Below the pieces are notes generated by a model that saw only the letters and a program-made list of their open reading frames with translations, ran no database searches and had not been told where the DNA came from. This document shows, one piece after another, positions 49,431 through 57,761 of a stretch of 61,726 nucleotides of DNA. How positions within the stretch are numbered: position 1 is the stretch's first letter; the number at the start of each line of letters is the position of its first letter. Origin of the DNA: Massilia sp. ST3 (lineage in GTDB: Bacteria; Pseudomonadota; Gammaproteobacteria; Burkholderiales; Burkholderiaceae_D). The stretch spans positions 1 to 61,726 of the forward strand of contig NZ_JAGPWC010000031.1 of assembly GCF_018119405.1 (NCBI RefSeq), written 5' to 3'. A program made the position numbers and the translations under genes.

Positions 49431-50560
49431 GGAGAAACCTCACTCAGATGAGATGGGACCACCACCTCGTTGGGGAACCGTGGGGGCGCCTGGCGCCGGC
49501 CTGCACGGAACGCATTCAATTGCAAAACGTAGTTCAGCACCTGCGACACCGCCTGGTACAACTGGGCGGGAATCTGCTGCTGGACCTGGCTCGTGTTGTA
49601 GATGGCGCGGGCCAGCGGCGGCAGCTCCAGGGTCTCGACCTTGTGCTCGCGCGCCACCTGCTTGATGTACAGCGCCATCTCGTCCACGCCCTTGGCCACC
49701 ACGAAGGGCGCCTCGGCGCGGTTGGTATCGTACTTCAGCGCCACGGCGTAGTGCTGCGGGTTGACGATCACCACATCCGCCGTCGGCACCGTCTTGCGCA
49801 CGCTGCGCTGGGCCAGCTGGTGCTGCAGCTGGCGGATGCGCTGCTTCACCTCGGGACGGCCCTCGTTGCTCTTGTGCTCTTCCTTCATTTCCTGCTTGCT
49901 CATGCGCTGGTTACGCATGAACAGGAAGTGCTGCACCGGCACGTCGATCAGGGCGAAGATCACGAACACCATCACCATCGCCATCAGGGCGTCGAACATC
50001 AGGCCGGCGCCGTGCGCCATGGCCTCGCCCAGCGCCATGCGCTGCAGCTCCACATAGCCCTGGATCCCGCCGCGGCAGGCGAACCACAGCACGCAGCCGA
50101 GCACGATCGCCTTGAGGGCCGAGGTGGCGAAACCGATCCAGTGCTTTTGCGAGAACAGGTTGCCCAGGTTTTTCATGGGGCTCAGGCGGTCGAACTTCGG
50201 CGCCATGTTCTTGCTCGAGGCCACGAAGCCGCCCGGCACCACGCTGGCGACCACGATCGCCACCGGTACCGCGGCCAGGGGCAGCACCATCTTTATCAGC
50301 AGCATCGCGGCGCCGGTGAACACCACCGACATCGCGTTTTCCATCGCGCCCGCCTCGCCCAGCGGCACGAACACCATCCGGAACAGGGTGCGGAAGCTCT
50401 CCAGGTAATCCGGCAGCATCATGGAAAACACCTTGAGGCTGACCAGGATCCCGACCGCCGTCGACAGGTCGCGCGAGCGGACGACCTGCCCTTCCTCGCG
50501 CGCCTTCTTCAGCTTTTGCTGTGAGGGCTTTTCTGTCTTGTCGCCGGCGCTATCGGACAT
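49427..50560 (-). CDS. flhB: Flagellar export switch protein FlhB
   Basis: A 377-aa export-gate component controlling the switch from rod/hook to filament substrates. It begins DKTEKPSQQKLKKAREEGQVVRSRDL, has four membrane helices (about 35-210), and the cytoplasmic autocleavage site reads NPQH (near residue 264; NPTH in most FlhB), followed by YAVALKYD. The NP and H are intact, so cleavage is expected. It overlaps fliR by 11 bases and flhA by four. Confidence 0.96.
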   Translation of the reverse strand: MSDSAGDKTEKPSQQKLKKAREEGQVVRSRDLSTAVGILVSLKVFSMMLPDYLESFRTLFRMVFVPLGEAGAMENAMSVVFTGAAMLLIKMVLPLAAVPVAIVVASVVPGGFVASSKNMAPKFDRLSPMKNLGNLFSQKHWIGFATSALKAIVLGCVLWFACRGGIQGYVELQRMALGEAMAHGAGLMFDALMAMVMVFVIFALIDVPVQHFLFMRNQRMSKQEMKEEHKSNEGRPEVKQRIRQLQHQLAQRSVRKTVPTADVVIVNPQHYAVALKYDTNRAEAPFVVAKGVDEMALYIKQVAREHKVETLELPPLARAIYNTSQVQQQIPAQLYQAVSQVLNYVLQLNAFRAGRRQAPPRFPNEVVVPSHLSEVSP

Positions 50561-51329
50561 GGGCCATCCTCATCTGCTGGGTCAGCATCTCGAGCACCTG
50601 GTTGGTCATGGCGACGTAATGGTCGGGGATGAAGCGCACCAGCTGCACCAGCATCAGCAAGCCAAAGATCGTCACCAGCGAGAAGCCCAGCGAAAACAGG
50701 TTCAGGCTCGGCGCCACGCGGTTCAGGAAACCGAAGCCGATCTGCACCACCATCGTCGAAAACACGATCGGCAGGGCCAGCAGGACCGCGGCCGCGAACA
50801 CCCAGCCCAGGTTCAGGGCCACGGTTTCCAGCAGCATCGGCCCGTAGCCGGCGCCCACCGGCCAGGCCTTGAAGCTCTGGCCCAGCACCGTCATCAGGAT
50901 CAGATGGCCGTCGATGGCGAAGAAGACCAGCATCGCCACCAGCGACATCAGGCTCGACACCACGTCGGACACGGCGCCGTTGACCGGATCGTTCATCTGC
51001 GCCATCGAGAAGCCGATCTGGCTCGAGGCCAGGAAGCCCAGCATGGTGATCACGGCCATCGCGAACTGCAGGGCCAGGCCGATCACGGCGCCGATGATGG
51101 CCTGCTCGAACATGGCCACCACGCCCGCCAGCGAGAACGGGTCGGGCATGGCGCCGCCCTTGGTAATCGGCAGCATCAGGAAAGCCAGCACCACGGACAG
51201 CAGGGCCTTGACCGGCATCGGCACCGCGCCCTCGCCCAGCACCGGCGCGGTGACCATCATCGCCATGATGCGCGCGAAGGGCCACCACAGGGCGCCGAGC
51301 AGGGGCAGCAGGAAGCTGACCAGTTCCAT
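50550..51329 (-). CDS. fliR: Flagellar biosynthesis protein FliR
   Basis: A 259-aa integral membrane subunit of the FliPQR export channel, with about six hydrophobic helices. The characteristic start FLLPLLGALWWPFARIMAMMVTAPVLGEGAVP and the segment FEQAIIGAVIGLALQFAMAVITMLGFLASSQIGFSMAQMNDPVNG are visible. It starts 14 bases after fliQ and overlaps flhB. Confidence 0.95.
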   Translation of the reverse strand: MELVSFLLPLLGALWWPFARIMAMMVTAPVLGEGAVPMPVKALLSVVLAFLMLPITKGGAMPDPFSLAGVVAMFEQAIIGAVIGLALQFAMAVITMLGFLASSQIGFSMAQMNDPVNGAVSDVVSSLMSLVAMLVFFAIDGHLILMTVLGQSFKAWPVGAGYGPMLLETVALNLGWVFAAAVLLALPIVFSTMVVQIGFGFLNRVAPSLNLFSLGFSLVTIFGLLMLVQLVRFIPDHYVAMTNQVLEMLTQQMRMAHVR

Positions 51330-51343
51330 CAGCGAAGTCGCGC

Positions 51344-51613
51344 CTAGGCGACCAGCGTCGCGGCGCGCTGGAAGACCGAGATGCAGTAATCCATCAGGGT
51401 CGTGGTCATCCAGTGGCCGGCCACGATCACGGCCAGCAGGGTCACCAGCAGGCGCGGCAGGAAGCTCAGGGTCTGCTCGTTGATCTGGGTGGCGGCCTGC
51501 ACCAGCGCGACCACCAGGCCCATCAGCAGGCCGGGGATCACCAGCACCATCACCAGCAGCATCACGATCTGCAGGGCTTCGACCACCAGGTCGACGGCGA
51601 TATCGGGACTCAT
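51344..51613 (-). CDS. fliQ: Flagellar biosynthesis protein FliQ
   Basis: An 89-aa protein with two membrane helices, normal for FliQ. The conserved centre reads GLVVALVQAATQINEQTLSFLPRLL. It lies 18 bases downstream of fliP and 14 upstream of fliR. It is part of the FliPQR pore. Confidence 0.96.
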   Translation of the reverse strand: MSPDIAVDLVVEALQIVMLLVMVLVIPGLLMGLVVALVQAATQINEQTLSFLPRLLVTLLAVIVAGHWMTTTLMDYCISVFQRAATLVA

Positions 51614-51631
51614 TCGACGATTCTCTCTATC

Positions 51632-52408
51632 TTAATAGCCGTGGATGCTGCCGACCAGGGTGTTCACAGTCAGGGTCCAGCCATCGACCAGCACGAACAG
51701 CAGCAATTTGAAGGGCAGCGAAATCACCAGCGGGGATAGCATCATCATGCCCATCGCCATCAGCACCGACGACACCACCAGGTCGATGATCAGGAAGGGA
51801 ATGAAGAGCATGGCGCCGATCTGGAAGGCGGTCTTCAGCTCGGACAGCACGAAGGCCGCCAGTTTCACCGTGAAGCCGCGCTGCTCGGGAGCCAGGTTGG
51901 CCGGTTCGCCCGCCAGGCGCGCGACCTGGGCCAGCGAGGTCTTGCTGGTCTGGGCCAGCATGAAGCGCGACACCGGTACTTCGGCGATCTTCAGGGCCTG
52001 CTCGAGGCCGATCTTGTCCTTGTCATAAGGCATGAATGCATCGCGCCAGACGGCTTCGCCGACTGGACGCATCACCAGCAGGGTCAGGATCAGGGCGATG
52101 CCGGTGATGATGCGGTTCGGCAAGCCCTGCTGCAGGCCGAGGGCCTGGCGCAGCAGCGACAGGATGATCACGAAACGGGTGAAGCTCGTCATCATCATGA
52201 CCATGACGGGCAGCAGCCCGAGCAGGGTCATGAGAACCAGGATCTGCGACTTGACCGTCATCCCCTGGGTGGAACCGGGGATGATCCCGGGCAGCACGTC
52301 CTGTTGCTGGGCAGCGGCGGGCAGCGCGCACAGCAGCAGCGCACCGGCCAGCGGCAAGGAACGGTGAAACACGCGGCGCAGGGCTGCGCCGCGGGACAGA
52401 CCCATCAT
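51632..52408 (-). CDS. fliP: Flagellar biosynthesis protein FliP
   Basis: A 258-aa channel subunit with a cleavable signal peptide (about residues 1-34) and the diagnostic segments MMTSFTRFVIILSLLRQALGLQQGLPNRIITGIALILTL and PFLIIDLVVSSVLMAMGMMMLSP. Four helices follow the signal. It overlaps the end of fliN by four bases. Confidence 0.96.
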   Translation of the reverse strand: MMGLSRGAALRRVFHRSLPLAGALLLCALPAAAQQQDVLPGIIPGSTQGMTVKSQILVLMTLLGLLPVMVMMMTSFTRFVIILSLLRQALGLQQGLPNRIITGIALILTLLVMRPVGEAVWRDAFMPYDKDKIGLEQALKIAEVPVSRFMLAQTSKTSLAQVARLAGEPANLAPEQRGFTVKLAAFVLSELKTAFQIGAMLFIPFLIIDLVVSSVLMAMGMMMLSPLVISLPFKLLLFVLVDGWTLTVNTLVGSIHGY

Positions 52409-52764
52409 GAAGCGAGCAGGTCCAGGTTCAGGCCGTCCAGGTCGACGACCTTGAGGCCATACTGTTCGCCGGCGACCACGACTTCGGCGCGGCCGATCGC
52501 GGTGCCGTTGACCTTGATGACCAGCGGTTCGCCGGCCAGGGCGTCGAGCGGCAGCACCGAGGACGGGCCGATCGACATCAGTTCCTGCAGCGAGACGCGG
52601 GCCGAGCCCACTTCCAGGGTCAGGGTGACGGGGATGCGGCGCATCATCTGCGGCAGCTGGCGGCCGGCCTTCTTGCCGGCGGCGGCGGTGGCCGCTTCCA
52701 CACCGTCGAGGTCGTCGATGATGACGTCGGCGCCAGTCAGTTGCTCGTTGAGATTCATGTCCAT
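52405..52764 (-). CDS. fliN: Flagellar motor switch protein FliN
   Basis: A 119-aa C-ring protein. The SpoA domain fills the C-terminal two thirds, from IPVTLTLEVGSARVSLQELMSIGPSSVLPLD to VNGTAIGRAEVVVAGEQYGLKV. The N-terminus is short and acidic. It lies immediately after the FliM-like gene (no gap) and overlaps fliP. Confidence 0.93.
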   Translation of the reverse strand: MDMNLNEQLTGADVIIDDLDGVEAATAAAGKKAGRQLPQMMRRIPVTLTLEVGSARVSLQELMSIGPSSVLPLDALAGEPLVIKVNGTAIGRAEVVVAGEQYGLKVVDLDGLNLDLLAS

Positions 52765-53634
52765 TTATTCGGCATCTTCAAAAGAGGTTAAACACAACTT
52801 CCCTTTGTGTTCGGCCACGGCGGCCGTAAACAGGCGCGATTCGTCCAGCAGCACGTCGGCGCGCCCGACCGATACGGGGATCACGTCGCCGACCTTGAGG
52901 TCGAACAGCGCTGCGAGCGTGATCTCCTTGCTCACCAGACGGCCGTCGAGCTTGACGTGCAGGCTCGCGGCCAGCGGTTCGGAAGCGCCACGCGTACTGC
53001 GCGAGCTGCCCTTCTCCGCCATCAGTCCCTGAAGGATATGGCCCATCAGTTGCTGGTCCAGACCAATCCACAGCAGGCTGTCGGTCTCATCCTGGGCGAC
53101 GCGCAGCGCCACCCGGATCACCCAGCCCGCCTTGCCCGGCGCCGCAGCCGGCGTCACCTGGCCAGGCGGCATCTCGGCCGGCGCTTGCGCACCCACCATC
53201 GCCAGCCCTTCCGCTACGCGGGCGTCGAGCATGCCGGCCAGCTGCTGGGTCAGGGTCGCCGCCAGCCGTTCCTCGGTGGCGGTGACTCTTTCATTCGCCA
53301 GGTCGCGCTGCGCCCCCGGGCTCGGGGTGCGGCGGGCGTAGCGCCCTTCCAGCAGGCCCAGCAGTAGGGAACGCTCGAAAGCGACGGCGGCCATGCCGAA
53401 ACGCCCCTGGGCGCCCATCCAGCGCAAGCCAGCCTGTTCAGGTGCGCGTTCGAAGCTGAGCTCGGTCAAACGATAGGCGCCCCAATAGCGGCGCCCGGCC
53501 GGCGACGCCATGGCTTCGCCCAGCGTTTCGGCAAAGCGGGCGGCGAAGGTCGGCAGCAGATGCACCGGCCGGCCCAGGAGGGCCGGATCGAGCACTTGAT
53601 AGTCACGCGAACGGTCGGGTGGATTGATGGGCAT
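52765..53634 (-). CDS. fliM: FliM-like motor switch protein (lateral LfiM type)
   Basis: A 289-aa protein, shorter than polar FliM (about 330). The middle part has weak FliM character (FERSLLLGLLEGRY, ERLAATLTQQLAGML) and the C-terminal SpoA domain is clear (LHVKLDGRLVSKEITLAALFDLKVGDVIPVSVGRADVLLDESRLF). The usual N-terminal LSQxEIDALL motif that binds CheY-P is absent; the N-terminus reads MPINPPDRSRDYQVLDPALLG. This matches LfiM of Flag-2 systems. It is first in its operon. No good ribosome site precedes the ATG; a GTTAC/GTAAC palindrome lies just upstream. Confidence 0.82.
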   Translation of the reverse strand: MPINPPDRSRDYQVLDPALLGRPVHLLPTFAARFAETLGEAMASPAGRRYWGAYRLTELSFERAPEQAGLRWMGAQGRFGMAAVAFERSLLLGLLEGRYARRTPSPGAQRDLANERVTATEERLAATLTQQLAGMLDARVAEGLAMVGAQAPAEMPPGQVTPAAAPGKAGWVIRVALRVAQDETDSLLWIGLDQQLMGHILQGLMAEKGSSRSTRGASEPLAASLHVKLDGRLVSKEITLAALFDLKVGDVIPVSVGRADVLLDESRLFTAAVAEHKGKLCLTSFEDAE

Positions 53635-53642
53635 AGTTAATT

Positions 53643-53655
53643 GTTACAGAGTAAC
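53643..53655. promoter_or_regulatory. GTTAC-AGA-GTAAC palindrome upstream of fliM
   Basis: A perfect 5-bp inverted repeat with a 3-base spacer, 9-21 bases upstream of the fliM start codon. It could be an operator or could affect translation initiation. No regulator is assigned. Confidence 0.4.
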
Positions 53656-53891
53656 GAGAAATGACGTTTTTTCATTCCCACAAGCAACTATTATACAGGG
53701 ATATTTGCGTACGACACTTTGAGATTCTCCTTTGATTTCCTACTTGCCCTACGGTAAGATCACTTCATCGCATCGCAGCTTCAAGGGCCCTCTCCCCTGC
53801 GTACAGAGGTAAATACGGCGTAAAGGGAGCAGAAACAAACGGGCGTTCGTAGACCAAGATTTAACAATTTAGGCCCTCACCGAGGCTGCGG

Positions 53892-53920
53892 GACAACAAA
53901 ATAAGTCACATTTTGTCGTC
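53892..53920. promoter_or_regulatory. Long inverted repeat upstream of fliE
   Basis: GACAACAAAAT (53892-53902) and ATTTTGTCGTC (53910-53920) match at 10 of 11 positions around a 7-base spacer. The dyad is centred about 48 bases before the fliE start. It is AT-rich with no following U tract, so it looks like a transcription-factor site more than a terminator. Confidence 0.5.
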
Positions 53921-53953
53921 TCCAAACAACATACAAACTGCATGGGAACCCCG

Positions 53954-54301
53954 ATGGCAACTGAACTCGCCGGTTTGATCAAAGCCGACCTTGCACAACT
54001 GACCAACGAAGCGAGCCGCCTGGCGATTCAGCCGGCCGCCGACTTCGCGGCGCAAGGCACATTTAACAATTCGCAAGGCGGCTTCTCGTTTGCACAGACC
54101 ATGAAGAACGCCATCGCCGGCGTCGACGCCGAAGACCGCGCCGCCGCCGACCGCATGGCGGCCGTCGATGCGGGCAAGAGCGACGACCTGGTGGGCGCCA
54201 TGCTGGCGTCCCAGGAAGCCAGCCTGTCCTTCTCGATGCTGATGCAGGTCCGCAATAAAGTCATGGGCGCGGTCGACGAACTGCTCAAGCTTCCGGTCTG
54301 A
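53954..54301 (+). CDS. fliE: Flagellar hook-basal body protein FliE
   Basis: A 115-aa adapter between the MS ring and rod. The C-terminal part (GGFSFAQTMKNAIAGVD ... DLVGAMLASQEASLSFSMLMQVRNKVMGAVDELLKLPV) is the FliE family pattern. ATG 53954 was chosen because GGGA lies upstream; ATG 53942 would add four residues. It heads the plus-strand flagellar operon and is 28 bases ahead of fliF. Confidence 0.94.
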   Translation: MATELAGLIKADLAQLTNEASRLAIQPAADFAAQGTFNNSQGGFSFAQTMKNAIAGVDAEDRAAADRMAAVDAGKSDDLVGAMLASQEASLSFSMLMQVRNKVMGAVDELLKLPV

Positions 54302-54329
54302 TCCTTTTTCTTCCTAACGAGACGTTCCA

Positions 54330-56063
54330 GTGATCTCTACCCTCAAGTCCGCTTTCGGCGGCAAGCTGGCAGCCCCGGCCTTGCCTCCGGCACTGCGCAA
54401 CAACCTGCCCCTGCTGCTGGGCCTGGCCGTGGCCATCACGGCCGCCGTCATGATGTACCTGTGGCAAGACCAGTCGAGCTACAAGCCGGTCTTCGGCGCC
54501 CGCGAGAAGGTCTCCGCGAGCGACATGATGACCGTGCTCGAAGGCGAACAGATTCCCTACCGTGTCCACCCGGAAAGCGGCCAGGTGATGGTGCCGGCCG
54601 GCGAACTGGGCAAGGTGCGCATGCTGCTGGCCGCCAAGGGCGTGACCGCCCAGCTGCCGGCCGGCCTGGAACTGATGGACAAGAACGATCCGCTGGGCGT
54701 GTCGCAGTTCGTGCAGGACGTGCGCTTCCGCCGCGGCCTGGAAGGCGAGCTGGCGCAGAGCATCCTGACCATGGACGCCATCGCCTCGGCGCGCGTGCAC
54801 CTGGCCATCGCCAAGACCAGCGCCTTCGTCACCGGCGCCGGCGACCAGTCCTCGGCCTCGGTCGTGATCGCGCTCAAGCCCGGCCGCAGCCTGTCGAACG
54901 AGCAGATCGCCGCCATCGTCAACATGGTCTCGAGCAGCGTCGCCAACCTGGCGCCGACCCGCGTGTCGCTGGTCGACCAGGCCGGCAACTACCTGTCCTC
55001 GCGCGTCGACCTGAGCGACGGCTTCGACGGCGCGGTCCAGGGCGACAGCGCCGCCAAGCGCTACACCGACGACGTGCGCCACAACGTCAACGAACTGCTG
55101 GCGCCGGTGCTGGGCGCCAACAACTTCAAGCTGAGCGTCACCGCCGACGTCGACAACGACAAGGTCGAGGAAACCCAGGAAAAATACGGCGAAGCGCCGA
55201 AGGTCACCAGCGAAGCGATGCGCGAAGAGATGGAGCGTAACCGCATGGCCCTGGGCGTGCCGGGCACCCTGTCGAACCGTCCGCCGCAGGCCGCGGATCC
55301 CGCAGCCGCCGACGGCCAGGCCGCCGACCCGGCAGCCGCAGCCGCCAAGCCGGACGACGGCAGCGCGCGCAAGAACGCCACCACCCGCCAGTACGCCTAC
55401 GACCGCGCGATCACCCAGATCAAGCGTTCGCGCGGCCGCCTGAAGAAGCTGTCCGTCGCCGTGGTGCTGAACAATGCCAGCGCCGCCAATCCGAAAGTCG
55501 GCTATACCCCGGCCGAGCTGGCCAACATCGACAAGATCCTGCGCAGCGGCCTCGGCATCGATGCGGCGCGCGGCGACGTGCTGGCTGTTTCAAGCCTGAC
55601 ATTCCCGGCCGCGCCGGCCGCGCAGGAATGGTGGCAGGAACGCGACAACGTGGTCGACATGACGGGCTGGGGCGTCTATGCTATCGGTGCCCTGCTCGCC
55701 TACTTCCTGCTGGCCCGCCCGCTCCTGCGCGCGGTCACCACGCGCCTGGCGCCGCAGCCTCCGCTTGCCCCCGCCGCACCCGCCCTGCCGGGTTCGGGAT
55801 CGGGTGGCGCAGCCGCTCTGCCGGGCAACGACGTCCAGCCCGCCCTGCCGGCAGGCGCCGTGGCCGCCCTCGGCGCCCCGCACTCCGCCGCCGGCGGTCC
55901 GGGCGCGGTGGTTCCCCTGCTCGAAAACTACGACCTGCCTCCGGCCGGTTCCCCTGTCGACGTCATGGTCGACCATTTGAAAGTCCTCGCCGGCAAAGAG
56001 CCTGAGCGCGTTGCCGAAGTCGTCAAACAATGGGTGCAGAAAAAACATGGCCGAACTGAATAA
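54330..56063 (+). CDS. fliF: Flagellar MS-ring protein FliF
   Basis: A 577-aa ring protein, start GTG 54330. The first membrane helix (about residues 28-48) and the second (about 445-465) flank the periplasmic YscJ/FliF domains (for example PYRVHPESGQVMVPAGELGKVRMLLAAKGV and LDPLGVSQFVQDVRFRRGLEGELAQSI). A Pro/Ala-rich linker precedes a C-terminal FliG-binding segment. The gene's end overlaps fliG by 17 bases. Confidence 0.96.
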   Translation: MISTLKSAFGGKLAAPALPPALRNNLPLLLGLAVAITAAVMMYLWQDQSSYKPVFGAREKVSASDMMTVLEGEQIPYRVHPESGQVMVPAGELGKVRMLLAAKGVTAQLPAGLELMDKNDPLGVSQFVQDVRFRRGLEGELAQSILTMDAIASARVHLAIAKTSAFVTGAGDQSSASVVIALKPGRSLSNEQIAAIVNMVSSSVANLAPTRVSLVDQAGNYLSSRVDLSDGFDGAVQGDSAAKRYTDDVRHNVNELLAPVLGANNFKLSVTADVDNDKVEETQEKYGEAPKVTSEAMREEMERNRMALGVPGTLSNRPPQAADPAAADGQAADPAAAAAKPDDGSARKNATTRQYAYDRAITQIKRSRGRLKKLSVAVVLNNASAANPKVGYTPAELANIDKILRSGLGIDAARGDVLAVSSLTFPAAPAAQEWWQERDNVVDMTGWGVYAIGALLAYFLLARPLLRAVTTRLAPQPPLAPAAPALPGSGSGGAAALPGNDVQPALPAGAVAALGAPHSAAGGPGAVVPLLENYDLPPAGSPVDVMVDHLKVLAGKEPERVAEVVKQWVQKKHGRTE

Positions 56064-57072
56064 CCTCGACGGCGCCGAAACCGGCGTCCTGACCCCGGTC
56101 GAACAAGCCGCCATCGTGCTGCTGTCGATCGGCGAAGAAGGCGCAGCCGCCGTGCTGCGCTGCCTCGAGCGCGACGAACTGCTGGAACTGACCCAGGTCA
56201 TGTCGCGCATGAGCGGCATGAAGGTCGACACCGTCAAGACGGCCATCCAGAACTTCTTCGACGACTACCGCCAGCAGAGCGGCCTGCACGGCGCCTCGCG
56301 CAGCTACCTCAAGCGCTCGCTCGACCTGGCGCTCGGCAGCGACATCGCGAACAGCGTGCTGAACACGATCTACGGCGACGCGATCCGTCCGATGATGGCG
56401 CGCCTGCAGTACGCCTCGCCCAAGTGGCTGGCCGAATTCGTGTCGTCCGAGCACGTGCAGATGCAGGCCGTGTTCCTGGCCTTCCTGCCGCCGGCGCTGG
56501 CCTCGCAGATCCTGGAAGCCCTGCCGGCCGACGGCCGCGAACTGGTGCTGCTGAACATGGCGCGCCTGGACGAGATCGACCGCGACGTGCTGCACGAACT
56601 GGAAGACCTGGTGGGCCGCTGCCTGTCGGCGCTCGACACCCAGAGCGCCAGCGTGGAAGGCGTGCGCCAGGTCGCAGAAATCCTCAACCGCCTGCAGGAC
56701 AACCGCGCCGGCATGGTGGAGCTGCTGCGCGCCCACGATCCGGAAGTCGTGTCGCAGATCGAGATGTCGATGTACGACTTCTTCATCCTGTCGCGCCAGA
56801 CCGAACAGGTCATCACCCGCCTGCTCGACGAAGTGCCGCTGGAGCAGTGGGCGATCGCGCTCAAGGGCGCCGAGCCGGCCCTGCGCGACGCCGTCCTGAG
56901 CGCGATGCCGAAGCGCCAGGCGCAAAGCTTCGAGGACCTGATGCGCCGTTCCGGCCCGGTGCCGATGTCGCGCATCGAACAGACCCGCCGCGAAATCATG
57001 GTCACCGTGAAGGCGCTTGCCGACGCCGGTGAAATCGACATCCAGCTGTTTGCCGAGGCAACCGCCGAATGA
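56047..57072 (+). CDS. fliG: Flagellar motor switch protein FliG
   Basis: A 341-aa C-ring protein that couples to the stator. The N-terminal FliF-binding domain begins LTPVEQAAIVLLSIGEEGAAAVLRCL, the middle has an LAEFVSSEHVQMQAVFLAFLPP segment (EHPQ-like motif, here EHVQ), and the C-terminal domain contains QTRREIMVTVKALADAGEI. It overlaps fliF and, by four bases, fliH. The EHPQ motif change (P to V) is noteworthy but does not exclude function. Confidence 0.95.
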   Translation: MAELNNLDGAETGVLTPVEQAAIVLLSIGEEGAAAVLRCLERDELLELTQVMSRMSGMKVDTVKTAIQNFFDDYRQQSGLHGASRSYLKRSLDLALGSDIANSVLNTIYGDAIRPMMARLQYASPKWLAEFVSSEHVQMQAVFLAFLPPALASQILEALPADGRELVLLNMARLDEIDRDVLHELEDLVGRCLSALDTQSASVEGVRQVAEILNRLQDNRAGMVELLRAHDPEVVSQIEMSMYDFFILSRQTEQVITRLLDEVPLEQWAIALKGAEPALRDAVLSAMPKRQAQSFEDLMRRSGPVPMSRIEQTRREIMVTVKALADAGEIDIQLFAEATAE

Positions 57073-57761
57073 AGCAATTCCGGTCCTATCACTTCCCGCC
57101 GCTGCACCAGTTCACGACGGCGCTGCCGCCCGGGACCACCGGTCCCGGCAACGGCGCCGGTTCGGCCGAGGAATGGCAGGCCGCGCTGGCCGACGGCTAC
57201 CGCCAGGGCCAGCGCGAAGGCTATGAAGCCGGCCTGGACCAGGGCCGCGCCGACGGCTATCCGCTCGGCCAGTCCGAAGGCCTGCAGCGCGGCATCGAAG
57301 AAGGCCGCGCCATGGCCCTGGAGCAGCTGGAACAGATCGCCAAGCCGGTCGACGCCATGCTCAAGGGCCTGAAGAAGCTCAAGACCGACCTGCGCGCCGC
57401 GCAGCGCAAGGAAGTGGTGGACCTGGTGGGCAAGATCGCACGCCAGGTGATCCGCGCCGAACTGGCGCTGCAGCCGGTGCAGCTCCTGACCCTGGTCGAG
57501 GAAGCGCTGGCCGTGATGCCGCCTTCGCGCGAACAGGTCGAGGTCTTCCTCAATCCGGAAGAACTGCGCCGCGTGCTGGAACTCGATCCCAAGCGCGCCA
57601 AGAAGTGGACCCTGCTGCCCGACCCGGCGCTCGAGCCGGGCGAATGCCGCGTGCGTTCGGGCGACCATGAAGTCGACGCCGGCTGCCAGGGCCGCCTGAC
57701 CGCCGTGATGGACCAGGTGCGCGACCAGCTGCTGGCCGACGAGGAAGAGGAAGAAGCATGA
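57069..57761 (+). CDS. fliH: Flagellar assembly protein FliH
   Basis: A 230-aa negative regulator and docking partner of the FliI ATPase. The GxxxG-rich helical stretch DGYRQGQREGYEAGLDQGRADGYPLGQSEGLQRGIEEG near residues 40-80 is the family hallmark, followed by the FliH C-terminal domain (KEVVDLVGKIARQVIRAEL). It overlaps fliG and fliI by four bases each. Confidence 0.94.
   Translation: MKQFRSYHFPPLHQFTTALPPGTTGPGNGAGSAEEWQAALADGYRQGQREGYEAGLDQGRADGYPLGQSEGLQRGIEEGRAMALEQLEQIAKPVDAMLKGLKKLKTDLRAAQRKEVVDLVGKIARQVIRAELALQPVQLLTLVEEALAVMPPSREQVEVFLNPEELRRVLELDPKRAKKWTLLPDPALEPGECRVRSGDHEVDAGCQGRLTAVMDQVRDQLLADEEEEEA

Larger units (their letters stand above)
53635..53953. promoter_or_regulatory. 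Divergent flagellar promoter region with operator-like palindromes
   Basis: About 320 AT-richer bases between the fliM and fliE operons, with no gene. It contains a GTTAC-AGA-GTAAC palindrome (53643-53655) just ahead of fliM and a long inverted repeat (53892-53920) ahead of fliE. There is no convincing sigma-54 (TGGCAC-N5-TTGCA) or sigma-28 site. In lateral systems this position normally holds the lafK regulator gene. Confidence 0.6.
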
